Source of the DNA: Paenibacillus radicibacter | Lineage (GTDB): Bacteria > Bacillota > Bacilli > Paenibacillales > NBRC-103111 | NCBI RefSeq assembly: GCF_024721995.1 | Contig: NZ_JANQBC010000001.1 | Span: 868,001 to 932,000 of the forward strand | Reading direction: 5' to 3' | DNA: 64,000 bases | Shown: piece by piece, positions 27,230 to 35,578 of the stretch | Numbering within the stretch: the first letter of the stretch is position 1 | How the letters are laid out: each line of letters starts with the position of its first letter | The notes under the pieces: generated by a model | Databases searched by the model: none | What the model was told of the DNA's origin: nothing | The model's input: only the letters and a program-made list of their open reading frames with translations | Made by a program: the position numbers and the translations under genes

Positions 27230-28294
27230 TTAATTATCTTTTTTCGGGTTATTTGGTGCTACTTCAGAGCTATTCGTTTCTCTCTCATCTAATTCTTTGT
27301 CATCATTATCTTGTAGACCCTCTATTGGTTCTTCTTGTATTTCTTCTGCTCGGTTTAGAGATACTTCGGATCGATTCTGGTAACGAAGATCCCATTCTTT
27401 TCCCTTACGCTTTTGCCGCTTACGAACAAGTATCCAGATTGGAACAAGGATAATAGCAAGGGGAATAAGGGCTGGAATTATAGCCGTCAGGAATACAACT
27501 AAGCTTTTAAAGAAAGCTAGAACAGATTTAACAGATGATCCAAAAGCACTCGCAATCTCACCACCAAACGTCTCTTTATTTGGATTCACCGGTGCAGGAT
27601 TGTTATTCTGATACATCTGAAGCTGAATCGTCGAGTAAGCGACATTCTGATCCAAGTAGTTCTTTCTACCTTTAATGCGTTCTATTTCTTCTTGCACTTT
27701 ACCCAACTCTGTCGAGTAAGCAAGCAATTCATCGCTTTTCGTAGCTTTTTCCATAAAACTAAGCAAACGTGATTCCACAGTCTGTTTCGCTTTTAATCTA
27801 GCTGTCAGATCCACATACTCTTCACTGACGTCTTCCCCTTTGACACTCCGCTGCATGGATGGACTAATCGTCTCCAATTGATCGAGTAGTGGAGCGAATT
27901 GCCCTGCTTCAATTTTGATAATAAAACTGCCACTGATCTGGTTGTTTGTTGTGTTCTCTGTAAAATCAAGAATGTAGCCCCCGCTTGCGCTAATCAACTG
28001 GCGAAGCTTCTCTTGTGCGCTGCGATAGTCTTTTACAGGCATTTCTAGATTAGCCTTGTAGATAATTTTACGTGATGGATCTTCCTTTGCCTGTGTCGCA
28101 AGTGATGTTTTTCCAGCTTCTACAACATTTGCAGTTGCACTGTTGGAATCCGCCATTGCCCCTGAATTCGATTGCACTTGCTTACTTGAAGTGTTGTCCA
28201 TTGCTCCTTTTGGCGATGAACAGGCAGTAAGAACTAGAAACGCCATCAACACAATTAATCCTTTACTCCATGACACTTTCAACCACCTTTGCAT
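27230..28294 (-). CDS. DUF4349-family lipoprotein
   Basis: Predicted membrane lipoprotein: signal peptide with lipobox LTAC (Cys at about residue 25), then a Ser/Asn-rich spacer. The DUF4349 domain (about 75-265) contains IIYKANLEMPVKDYRSAQEKLRQLISASGGYI, a coiled-coil section (KAKQTVESRLLSFMEKATKSDELLAYSTELGKVQEEIERIKGR in part), and one C-terminal membrane span (LIPLAIILVPIWILVRKR) with an acidic cytoplasmic tail. Function is unknown. Length is 354 aa. It sits alone between terminators, upstream of mraZ. Confidence 0.85.
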   Translation of the reverse strand: MQRWLKVSWSKGLIVLMAFLVLTACSSPKGAMDNTSSKQVQSNSGAMADSNSATANVVEAGKTSLATQAKEDPSRKIIYKANLEMPVKDYRSAQEKLRQLISASGGYILDFTENTTNNQISGSFIIKIEAGQFAPLLDQLETISPSMQRSVKGEDVSEEYVDLTARLKAKQTVESRLLSFMEKATKSDELLAYSTELGKVQEEIERIKGRKNYLDQNVAYSTIQLQMYQNNNPAPVNPNKETFGGEIASAFGSSVKSVLAFFKSLVVFLTAIIPALIPLAIILVPIWILVRKRQKRKGKEWDLRYQNRSEVSLNRAEEIQEEPIEGLQDNDDKELDERETNSSEVAPNNPKKDN

Positions 28295-28382
28295 GAATAT
28301 CGACCCTCTTCTCTATTTATTGGAATACACTTTCCTAGACGCACAGTTTTGGAAAATGTTTCCTAGCTATGAGGATTCGATT

Positions 28383-28434
28383 AAAAAAATAAAAAACCTG
28401 CATTCGCCACACTACGTGGTCAAATACAGGTTAT
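28383..28434 (-). terminator. Terminator after ahcY
   Basis: Minus-strand stem AACCTG..ATT..CCAC / GTGG..AAT..CAGGTT around a GTAGT loop, followed by TTTTTA and more Ts. It closes the bshC-ahcY unit. Confidence 0.85.
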
Positions 28435-28467
28435 CATGAAAGGATAAGTTCAATTATTGAAAGTGAA

Positions 28468-29733
28468 TTATTCGTGTTCTACCCAAGATTCTAGATATAA
28501 TTTTTGTTCAGCAGTTAGTGTATCAATTGCGATTCCCAAAGACTCAAGCTTAAAGCGTGCAACCTGCTCATCTAGCTCATAAGGTACATTCACAACTTTC
28601 TTTCCTACTTGTTCATATTGCTCATTGATATATTTAAGTCCCATCGCTTGAAGCGCGAACGTCATATCCATAATTTCAGCTGGATGCCCGTCACCTGCCG
28701 CCAAATTCACTAAGCGACCTTCTGCAAGTAAATACACTTTACGTCCATCAACAAGCACGAACTCTTCAATATTGCGACGAACAGTGCGTTTGGATGTAGA
28801 TAATGCTTCAAGCTCAGGCTTGTTGATCTCGACATCAAAGTGACCTGCGTTGGACAAGATCGCTCCGTCCTTCATCACTTTGTAATGCTGACCGCGAATA
28901 ATGTCACGATTACCCGTAACTGTTACGAAGTAGTCACCCACTTTAGCCGCGTCATCCATGGACATCACTTCAAAACCATCCATATACGCTTCCACTGCGC
29001 GGATGGAATCGATCTCCGTAACTACGACTTTTGCACCAAGACCTTTGGCACGCATCGCAACACCTTTACCGCACCAGCCGTAACCAGCAACAACAACCGT
29101 TTTTCCTGCTACAACAAGGTTTGTCGTACGATTAATTCCATCGAATACGGATTGACCTGTACCATAACGGTTATCGAATAAATATTTGCAGTACGCATCA
29201 TTTACCGCAACCATCGGGAATTTCAGGCTGCCCTCTTTTTCCAATGACTTCAAACGTAGAATACCTGTTGTTGTCTCTTCTGCACCACCACGAACGCCTT
29301 CTAGAAGGTCCGTACGCTCTGCATGCAGAATCGACACCAAATCTCCACCATCATCAATGATAAGATCAGGCCGTGTTTCTAGTGATTTAATGAGCAATTC
29401 TTTGTATTCTTGTGGGTCTGGGTTGTATTTTGCAAAGACTGTAATTCCATCTTCTACGAGTGCTGCGCATACATCATCTTGTGTAGACAGCGGGTTAGAG
29501 CCCGTAATCGTAACTTCTGCTCCCCCTGCTTGGATGACTTTTGCCAAATATGCCGTTTTCGCTTCTAAATGAAGAGAAATCGTCACTTTTAAACCTTTGA
29601 ACGGCAGTTCCTTCTCGAAACTTTCGCGAATCCGATTTAATACTGGCATGTGCGCTTGAACCCAATCAATTTTAAGATGTCCCTCTGGTGCTAGAGCTAA
29701 ATCTGTGATGATACTGTTTGCTGCACTTGTCAT
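28468..29733 (-). CDS. ahcY: Adenosylhomocysteinase
   Basis: Hydrolyses S-adenosylhomocysteine (or a close analogue such as S-inosylhomocysteine) to homocysteine and the nucleoside, using bound NAD. NAD-binding VVAGYGWCGKGVAMRAKGLGA is at about residues 195-215. Substrate residues are in HLEAKTAYLAKV, DDGGDLVS and SLEKEGSLKFPMVAVND, and the C-terminus has NLAAGDGHPAEIMDMTFALQA. The ATG at 29733 follows AGGGGG, giving 421 aa, the shorter bacterial/archaeal form. Most Bacillus species use Pfs plus LuxS instead. It begins 13 nt after the bshC stop. Confidence 0.93.
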   Translation of the reverse strand: MTSAANSIITDLALAPEGHLKIDWVQAHMPVLNRIRESFEKELPFKGLKVTISLHLEAKTAYLAKVIQAGGAEVTITGSNPLSTQDDVCAALVEDGITVFAKYNPDPQEYKELLIKSLETRPDLIIDDGGDLVSILHAERTDLLEGVRGGAEETTTGILRLKSLEKEGSLKFPMVAVNDAYCKYLFDNRYGTGQSVFDGINRTTNLVVAGKTVVVAGYGWCGKGVAMRAKGLGAKVVVTEIDSIRAVEAYMDGFEVMSMDDAAKVGDYFVTVTGNRDIIRGQHYKVMKDGAILSNAGHFDVEINKPELEALSTSKRTVRRNIEEFVLVDGRKVYLLAEGRLVNLAAGDGHPAEIMDMTFALQAMGLKYINEQYEQVGKKVVNVPYELDEQVARFKLESLGIAIDTLTAEQKLYLESWVEHE

Positions 29734-29746
29734 CCCTACATTCCCC

Positions 29747-31396
29747 CTATACGTATAAAATACGGTGTTCCCCATCAAGTGGAAGGGCAGATGTTACTAA
29801 ATAATCAATCCATCCGCGTCCAAATTGATTTAAATAGGCAAACACATTATGAACTCGCTCTTGCGGCTTGGCAAAAGGAATCACACTATTTTCAATGCGA
29901 GCAAGCTGCCGAAGTGCGACATCATGCTTCATTCGAAAAGCTTCTTCGGTCTTACGTTCATAATAATCGACTTGTGCTGTAATTTTATCCAGGTTGTTAT
30001 CCCCTAGATCACGCAGCCCATTATTAATCTCAGTCGTTATACCAATCAGTTCTTGATATTCCTCTTCGATGCGTTTACGCACTGCGGCAAACCTCTCGTG
30101 GAAACGAACCGTATCTTGGCGATCCAACCATGCAGACTTACGATCAGCGAAACGATAAACCACATCTTCAAATGTTAGTTCATGCTTCTGCATATATTTA
30201 TCGACTGTTCCGTCCACAATTGTAAATTCGAGGCGAGGCAGCAAGATTGGCATATCCATATCCATGAGTGCAAACGCAGATTTCGTTAACGACCAGTAGG
30301 CGATTTCTGCTGAGCCCAATACGGTTGTAAGTACAGGCATTAAGTAATCTTGCATAAGCGGTCGCGTAAATACATTATTACTTAAGCGTTCAGGTGATTT
30401 GCGGGCGATCTCCACTAGCTGATCCATCGTGTAAGTACGGGCTTTCTTCTTATCTGTAAAAATGTTCCCATCACGGCGCAGCAGCACCCGCTCTTCTCCT
30501 TCAAAAATAAACAGATTCGCTGCATCATCAGCGACTTCTGCTTGCGGGGTATAACCAACTTGACGCACGGTCTGATCGTCCTGCTGAATCGCAGCATTTA
30601 GCTCCACATTCTGCTTCACGATTCGCTCAAACATCGGTGCTTCCAGCCTCCGTATTGCGGGATCATCCGCATCAAGAAGGACGAGTCCATGGTGACCAAA
30701 CAACCATGTCATAATCCGTGCAAAAGCGTCTGGCAGCGTTAGGGACTCGCCTGTACAAAGTAAATCACCTAACTTTGTGTTCAACTCACCTTTGAACTTG
30801 CTATCAGGCAATGTGCTTAGCAGTCGCTGCAAAGCGTCCTGCCACTTCTCCGCTTCCAGCGGGAGGCGCGAGACTGCTGTCCGCGGCAGCGGCACGCTGC
30901 TGGCTACCCGAATACGATCAACGCGAGGTTCTCGCGCCGCATCGGTGAGGTAATACATATGATTGACTTCGTCCCAATCATGATCCTCCCCAGCAATCCA
31001 GAATACAGGGATTGCTGGACGTTCCAGGCGGCGCTCCGCCTCACGCGCCGCTTGCAAGACCGTGACCGCTTTATGGATCACATACAGCGGTCCAGTGAAC
31101 AGTCCGGCCTGTTGGCCGCCGGACACAACAACGCTATCGAGCTGGCGCAGCCGCTCGATGTTGCTCTGCACCGCCGCGGGGGCACCCGCACGGCGGTTGT
31201 AAGCGCCTAGCGCGTCTGCGAGCGCGCTACGATCCACGCGAGCGCCTTCGCGGCGATCTAGCTCCGCCGCGCGCCTCTCCCATGACCCGATGTCTTGCGG
31301 GTCATATGTATACAACTCACGTACCTTTTCATAATCATCTATATAATTGCCAGCCAAAGGCTGCACTTTTTTCCATTTCCAATGCTCCAGCCGCAT
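29747..31396 (-). CDS. bshC: Bacillithiol biosynthesis cysteine-adding enzyme BshC
   Basis: Joins cysteine to glucosaminyl-malate to finish bacillithiol, the low-molecular-weight thiol of Bacillales. Family motifs: QQAGLFTGPLYVIHKAVTVL, PVFWIAGEDHDWDEVNH, LRRDGNIFT and LSNNVFTRPLMQDYLMPVLTTVLGSAEIAYW. A coiled coil lies at about 450-520. AGGAGG 7 nt upstream supports the ATG at 31396 (549 aa). The 5' portion is strongly GC-rich, Arg/Ala-coding and dense in inverted repeats, unlike the rest of the gene. Confidence 0.93.
   Translation of the reverse strand: MRLEHWKWKKVQPLAGNYIDDYEKVRELYTYDPQDIGSWERRAAELDRREGARVDRSALADALGAYNRRAGAPAAVQSNIERLRQLDSVVVSGGQQAGLFTGPLYVIHKAVTVLQAAREAERRLERPAIPVFWIAGEDHDWDEVNHMYYLTDAAREPRVDRIRVASSVPLPRTAVSRLPLEAEKWQDALQRLLSTLPDSKFKGELNTKLGDLLCTGESLTLPDAFARIMTWLFGHHGLVLLDADDPAIRRLEAPMFERIVKQNVELNAAIQQDDQTVRQVGYTPQAEVADDAANLFIFEGEERVLLRRDGNIFTDKKKARTYTMDQLVEIARKSPERLSNNVFTRPLMQDYLMPVLTTVLGSAEIAYWSLTKSAFALMDMDMPILLPRLEFTIVDGTVDKYMQKHELTFEDVVYRFADRKSAWLDRQDTVRFHERFAAVRKRIEEEYQELIGITTEINNGLRDLGDNNLDKITAQVDYYERKTEEAFRMKHDVALRQLARIENSVIPFAKPQERVHNVFAYLNQFGRGWIDYLVTSALPLDGEHRILYV
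30886..31305. repeat. Dense array of short-loop inverted repeats inside bshC
   Basis: At least nine perfect inverted repeats lie in 420 bp. Arm pairs: 30886-91/30895-900, 30922-27/30931-36, 30959-65/30975-81, 30990-99/31009-18 (10 bp), 31028-34/31045-51, 31102-08/31118-24, 31136-42/31153-59, 31170-76/31191-97, 31208-14/31223-29 and 31282-89/31298-305. Arms are 6-10 bp, loops 3-14 nt. It coincides with a GC-rich patch and resembles the array in murG without sharing its sequences. Confidence 0.78.
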
Positions 31397-31529
31397 TGCC
31401 ACTCCTCCTCTATCTAAACAACAGGACTACTTCAAACAATAAAGTCACCTATCGAAAATAAGTAACTAATGTTTCGATAATACATAATCTACTCTAAATT
31501 GTACACTCCTACTGGAAGATCGTCAAAAG

Positions 31530-31566
31530 AAAAAAGCCAATTTCGAATCAACTCGAAACGGCTTTC
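31530..31566 (-). terminator. Terminator after the first opp operon
   Basis: Minus-strand arms AAAGCC-G-TTTCGA and TCGAAA-TT-GGCTTT around a short loop, followed by a T run. It ends the oppABCDF transcript ahead of bshC. Confidence 0.85.
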
Positions 31567-31589
31567 TTCTGAACATGAATTCACCTAAT

Positions 31590-32543
31590 TTAGTACAAAT
31601 GACAGGATACGAAATGCCCTGGCTCAACTTCTTTCATTGGAGGCATAGTCGCTGCACATTGATCCATCGCCTTCGGACAACGTGTACGGAACGGACAACC
31701 GCTTGGTGGGTTAAGTGGTGATGGAACCTCACCTTGCAGAATAACACGCTCACGAGTGCGCTCTACCTCTGGATCAGGAATCGGAATCGCAGATAACAAA
31801 GACTGCGTATACGGGTGCAACGGATTTGCATACAGTGCATCCGAAGTTGTCACCTCAACCATGTTCCCCAAGTACATTACACCAATACGATCGGAAATAT
31901 GCTTCACCATCGCCAAATCGTGTGCAATGAACAAGTACGTTAATCCGTGATCTTTTTGCAATTTCTTCAACAAATTAACAACTTGAGCTTGTACCGATAC
32001 GTCCAGTGCGGAGATCGGCTCATCGGCAATAATGAACTGTGGTTCGATTGCAAGTGCACGCGCAATCCCGATACGTTGACGTTGACCACCAGAGAACTCA
32101 TGCGGGAAGCGTCCAGCATGCTCTTCATTTAAACCAACGGCACGAAGAAGCTCCGAAATGCGCTCTTTACGCTTTTTACCCGTTGACAAGCCATGAATAT
32201 CAATACCTTCAGCAATGATATTACCAACGGTCATACGTGGATTTAACGATGCATACGGATCTTGGAAAATCATTTGCATGTTGCGGTTAAATTCCTTCAA
32301 CTCGCCGCCACGCATTTTATGAACATTTTTCCCGTTAAAAAGAACTTCCCCTGATGTCGCTTCATAGAGCCGAATAATGGTACGACCCGCAGTTGATTTA
32401 CCGCAGCCCGATTCCCCTACAAGTCCGAACGTCTCGCCACGCTCGATTTCGATTGAAAAGTTATCAACTGCTTTAAGCACTCTACCACCACCAATGTGGA
32501 AGTGCTTCTTCATATTTGTAATTTGCAAAATTTTATCTGACAT
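31590..32543 (-). CDS. oppF: Oligopeptide ABC transporter ATP-binding protein OppF (copy 1)
   Basis: One of two ATPases powering peptide uptake. Walker [10 protein letters not shown] is at about residue 47, the ABC signature FSGGQRQRIGIARAL at about 156, Walker B FIIADEPISALD next, then the H-loop FIAHDLAMV. The C-terminal oligopeptide-transporter extension with a Cys cluster (SGCPFRTRCPKAMDQC) may hold an iron-sulfur cluster. The ATG at 32543 has AGGAGG 8 nt upstream and overlaps the oppD end by 11 nt (317 aa). It is very similar to the copy at 37590-38546. Confidence 0.93.
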   Translation of the reverse strand: MSDKILQITNMKKHFHIGGGRVLKAVDNFSIEIERGETFGLVGESGCGKSTAGRTIIRLYEATSGEVLFNGKNVHKMRGGELKEFNRNMQMIFQDPYASLNPRMTVGNIIAEGIDIHGLSTGKKRKERISELLRAVGLNEEHAGRFPHEFSGGQRQRIGIARALAIEPQFIIADEPISALDVSVQAQVVNLLKKLQKDHGLTYLFIAHDLAMVKHISDRIGVMYLGNMVEVTTSDALYANPLHPYTQSLLSAIPIPDPEVERTRERVILQGEVPSPLNPPSGCPFRTRCPKAMDQCAATMPPMKEVEPGHFVSCHLY

Positions 32544-33591
32544 GCTGACGACCTCCTGCTTCCACCGGACGTTCCACTTGCGGCGCTTCAGGGTCCAACA
32601 ACCAACATGCAGCGCTATGAGTTGCACTTAACTTCGTCTGTTCTGGATCTACTTCTAAACATACTTCCATCGCATACGGACATCTTGCAGCAAAGGCACA
32701 TCCTTTAGGTGGTGCGAATAAATCTGGCGGCGTACCTGGGATAGGCACAAGCTCATCACCGACACTATCAAGACGAGGCATCGAACGAAGCAAGCCCCAT
32801 GTATATGGATGACGAGATTCATAGAAAATCTCATCTACTGTCCCTTTTTCAATAACTTTACCTGCATACATTACGATTACGCGCTGTGCAATATCAGCAA
32901 CTACACCCAAATCATGCGTGATCAGAATAATAGATGCTTCTGTTTTTTGAGCGAGCTCTTTCATTAATTGAATGATTTGAGCTTGAATGGTTACGTCAAG
33001 TGCAGTTGTTGGCTCATCCGCAATTAGTAAGCGTGGTGAACACGCAAGTGCAATGGCAATCATTACACGTTGTCTCATACCGCCGGAAAGCTCATGCGGA
33101 TATTGATTCACGCGCTCCTCTGGATTCGCAATTCCAACTAGTTTTAGCATTTCTACTGCACGTTTTTTTGCATCTGCTTGAGATAAACCTTGATGTTTAA
33201 TTAATCCTTCTGTAATTTGTTTACCTGCTGTCATTGTTGGGTTCAAAGAGGTCATTGGATCTTGGAAAATCATTCCCATTTCTGATCCACGGACCTTTTC
33301 CATTTGCTTATTGCTTAATTTCGCTATATCAACGTTTCCTTTCTTACCTTTAAACATAATGGAACCGTTCTTAATCACACTTGGAGGGGAAGGAACTAGA
33401 CGCATGAGCGTCTGCGCTGTTACAGATTTTCCACAACCAGACTCTCCTACAATCGCAAGCACTTCACCTTTTTTCAAATCAAAAGAAACACCACGAACAG
33501 CTTGAATCTCACCTACATACGTATTAAACGATACCTTTAAATCTTGAACATCAAGAACAAGTTCATCCTTTAAACTCGATTTATTCTCCAT
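32533..33591 (-). CDS. oppD: Oligopeptide ABC transporter ATP-binding protein OppD (copy 1)
   Basis: Second ATPase of the transporter. Walker [11 protein letters not shown] is at about residue 54, signature [15 protein letters not shown] and Walker [16 protein letters not shown] follow, and the C-terminal Cys cluster is [17 protein letters not shown]. It starts with [24 protein letters not shown], nearly the same as in the second copy. Length is 352 aa. It lies 15 nt after oppC and overlaps oppF. Confidence 0.93.
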   Translation of the reverse strand: MENKSSLKDELVLDVQDLKVSFNTYVGEIQAVRGVSFDLKKGEVLAIVGESGCGKSVTAQTLMRLVPSPPSVIKNGSIMFKGKKGNVDIAKLSNKQMEKVRGSEMGMIFQDPMTSLNPTMTAGKQITEGLIKHQGLSQADAKKRAVEMLKLVGIANPEERVNQYPHELSGGMRQRVMIAIALACSPRLLIADEPTTALDVTIQAQIIQLMKELAQKTEASIILITHDLGVVADIAQRVIVMYAGKVIEKGTVDEIFYESRHPYTWGLLRSMPRLDSVGDELVPIPGTPPDLFAPPKGCAFAARCPYAMEVCLEVDPEQTKLSATHSAACWLLDPEAPQVERPVEAGGRQHVR

Positions 33592-33606
33592 TGGTTCCCC
33601 TCCTAA

Positions 33607-34545
33607 CTACTTCCGCATTTTTGGATCAAGCGCATCACGTAAACCATCGCCAAGCAAGTTAAAGCTAAGTAAAATCAAACTAAACACACCAGTTGCGAAC
33701 CACAATCGATGTGGATGGTTACGAAGCACGCTCGCACCATCATTCATGAGACTACCAAGTGATGCCATCGGCACGCGAATCCCGAGTCCAATAAAGGACA
33801 AGAACGCTTCAACAAATATCGCCGACGGAACAACGAATGTAATTTGAACGATAATAATACCAAGTGCATTCGGTACAAGATGACGTAAGATAATCCGTGC
33901 TGAGCTACCGCCTAATGTACGAGATGCAAGTACATATTCACTTTCTTTTAAAGTCAAAATTTGACCTCTCACAAGTCTTGCCATCGGCACCCAGCCCACT
34001 ATCGCATAAGCAAGAATAATAGAAGAAACACCTGGGCCAATGAACATAACAAGAAGAATCGTTACGAGCAAGAATGGAATAGAGTAAATAATCTCAATTA
34101 TACGCTGCATAATTGTATCCACTCTTCCTCCGTAATAACCCGATATCCCGCCATAAATAACACCAAGAATTAAATCCATGAGTGCTGCCAATATACCTAC
34201 TAGCAAAGAAATACGCGTTCCTATCCATACGCGCGTCCATATATCACGACCGAAGTCATCTGTTCCAAACCAATGTACAGAATTTGGACGAACATTCTTC
34301 ATCGTCGTGTTCATCGCTTCATAACTAAACTTGGAAAACATCGGTGCAAAAATCGCCAAAATGCTTAAGAGGATTAGAACAATAAGCCCTGCCATTGCAA
34401 GTGGATTTTTCTTCAACCGCCTCCATGCGTCTTGCCAATAGTTCACAGAAGGTCGGAGGATGACTTCCCGATTAATTTCCTTACTTAGTACCGAAGTAAA
34501 TTTCGAAGAGATCGTCGGTGGTTGTTTGGGAGGTTGTGTTTCCAT
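33607..34545 (-). CDS. oppC: Oligopeptide ABC transporter permease OppC (copy 1)
   Basis: Inner-membrane permease of the DppC/OppC type. A cytoplasmic N-terminus with WQDAWRRLKKNPLAM precedes six hydrophobic segments. The EAA-loop coupling motif is around SRTLGGSSARIILRHLVPNALG (EAA-like, facing OppD/F). The C-terminus ends NLLGDGLRDALDPKMRK, as in the second copy. Length is 312 aa. It follows oppB by 3 nt. Confidence 0.93.
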   Translation of the reverse strand: METQPPKQPPTISSKFTSVLSKEINREVILRPSVNYWQDAWRRLKKNPLAMAGLIVLILLSILAIFAPMFSKFSYEAMNTTMKNVRPNSVHWFGTDDFGRDIWTRVWIGTRISLLVGILAALMDLILGVIYGGISGYYGGRVDTIMQRIIEIIYSIPFLLVTILLVMFIGPGVSSIILAYAIVGWVPMARLVRGQILTLKESEYVLASRTLGGSSARIILRHLVPNALGIIIVQITFVVPSAIFVEAFLSFIGLGIRVPMASLGSLMNDGASVLRNHPHRLWFATGVFSLILLSFNLLGDGLRDALDPKMRK

Positions 34546-34548
34546 GGC

Positions 34549-35478
34549 TTATTTACCACCTTTCGCAATACGAATTCGAGGATCAACTAATCCATAAATA
34601 ATGTCTGTAATGAATAAAACTGCGATCAATATCGCCGCATAGAAAATAGTAATACCTGTAATCATCGTGTAATCATTGGATTGAATCGATGTTACAAAAT
34701 GCTTCCCGAGCCCAGGAATAGAAAAAATTTGTTCAATAACGAATGTGCCTGTAATAACGTTTACAAATATAGGTCCCATTACAGTAATAACAGGTAATAT
34801 CGCATTACGAATCATATGACTTCTGACAATCGTAGTATAAGATAAACCTTTGGACTTAGCTGTTTTAATATAGTCATTCTGCATCACATCTAACATCGAT
34901 GTCCGCATGAGACGTGCAAGTGTAGCAATCGTTCCGAACGATAACGCAATCGCTGGAAGCACGCGATGTTCTGGACCTTTCCAAAGACCAGCAGGCAACC
35001 ATCCAAGCTTATTTCCGATATAGTAAGAGAACAGTGGAGCTAATACGAAAGAAGGAACTGCAATTCCAATAATAGCCAGTAAACTCAGCGTATAGTCAGC
35101 ACCCTTCTGATGCTTCAGTGCCGCAACGGTTCCGAATACTAGACCCACAATAACCGCACCAATTAATGCGATAATCCCAAGTTCAAGTGAGGCAGGAAAA
35201 CCTTGTTTAATAATTTTAGTTACACTTTGTGCAGGGAACTGATAGGAAGCCCCTAGGTCACCATGTAACAGATTGTTCATATAGACGAGATATTGCTCCC
35301 AGATCGGCTTATCCAATCCGTATTGACGCATAAGCATCTCTTTCGTTGCAGCACTCAGTTTTTCAGAGTTTGCAAACGGATCACCCGGTAAAAAGTGCAT
35401 GAGGACAAAAACGATAGTTACAATGACCCACAGTGTCACGATAGAATAAAATAAACGATTCAAGATGTACTTCCACAT
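34549..35478 (-). CDS. oppB: Oligopeptide ABC transporter permease OppB (copy 1)
   Basis: Permease of the OppB/DppB type with the typical start MWKYILNRLFYSIVTLW, six hydrophobic segments, the loop YGLDKPIWEQYLVYM, the coupling motif YIKTAKSKGLSYTTIVRSHMIRNA and the C-terminal IIYGLVDPRIR. Length is 309 aa. A hairpin lies between oppA and this gene, so subunit levels probably step down here. Confidence 0.93.
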   Translation of the reverse strand: MWKYILNRLFYSIVTLWVIVTIVFVLMHFLPGDPFANSEKLSAATKEMLMRQYGLDKPIWEQYLVYMNNLLHGDLGASYQFPAQSVTKIIKQGFPASLELGIIALIGAVIVGLVFGTVAALKHQKGADYTLSLLAIIGIAVPSFVLAPLFSYYIGNKLGWLPAGLWKGPEHRVLPAIALSFGTIATLARLMRTSMLDVMQNDYIKTAKSKGLSYTTIVRSHMIRNAILPVITVMGPIFVNVITGTFVIEQIFSIPGLGKHFVTSIQSNDYTMITGITIFYAAILIAVLFITDIIYGLVDPRIRIAKGGK

Positions 35479-35514
35479 TGAGCTGTTCCTCCCGATCTGG
35501 CTTATTGGTGAATT

Positions 35515-35549
35515 AAAAAAGGGACGCTCTCAAGTAGCAACGTCCCTTT
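35515..35549 (-). terminator. Intercistronic hairpin between oppA and oppB (copy 1)
   Basis: Minus-strand AAAGGGACG and CGTCCCTTT arms with a 17-nt loop, followed by TTTAA. It probably acts as a partial terminator or 3' stabiliser that leaves oppA mRNA in excess of the permease genes. The second operon has a related hairpin in the same place. Confidence 0.7.
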
Positions 35550-35578
35550 GAGCCTAAGCAATAATTAGGTTGACTAAC

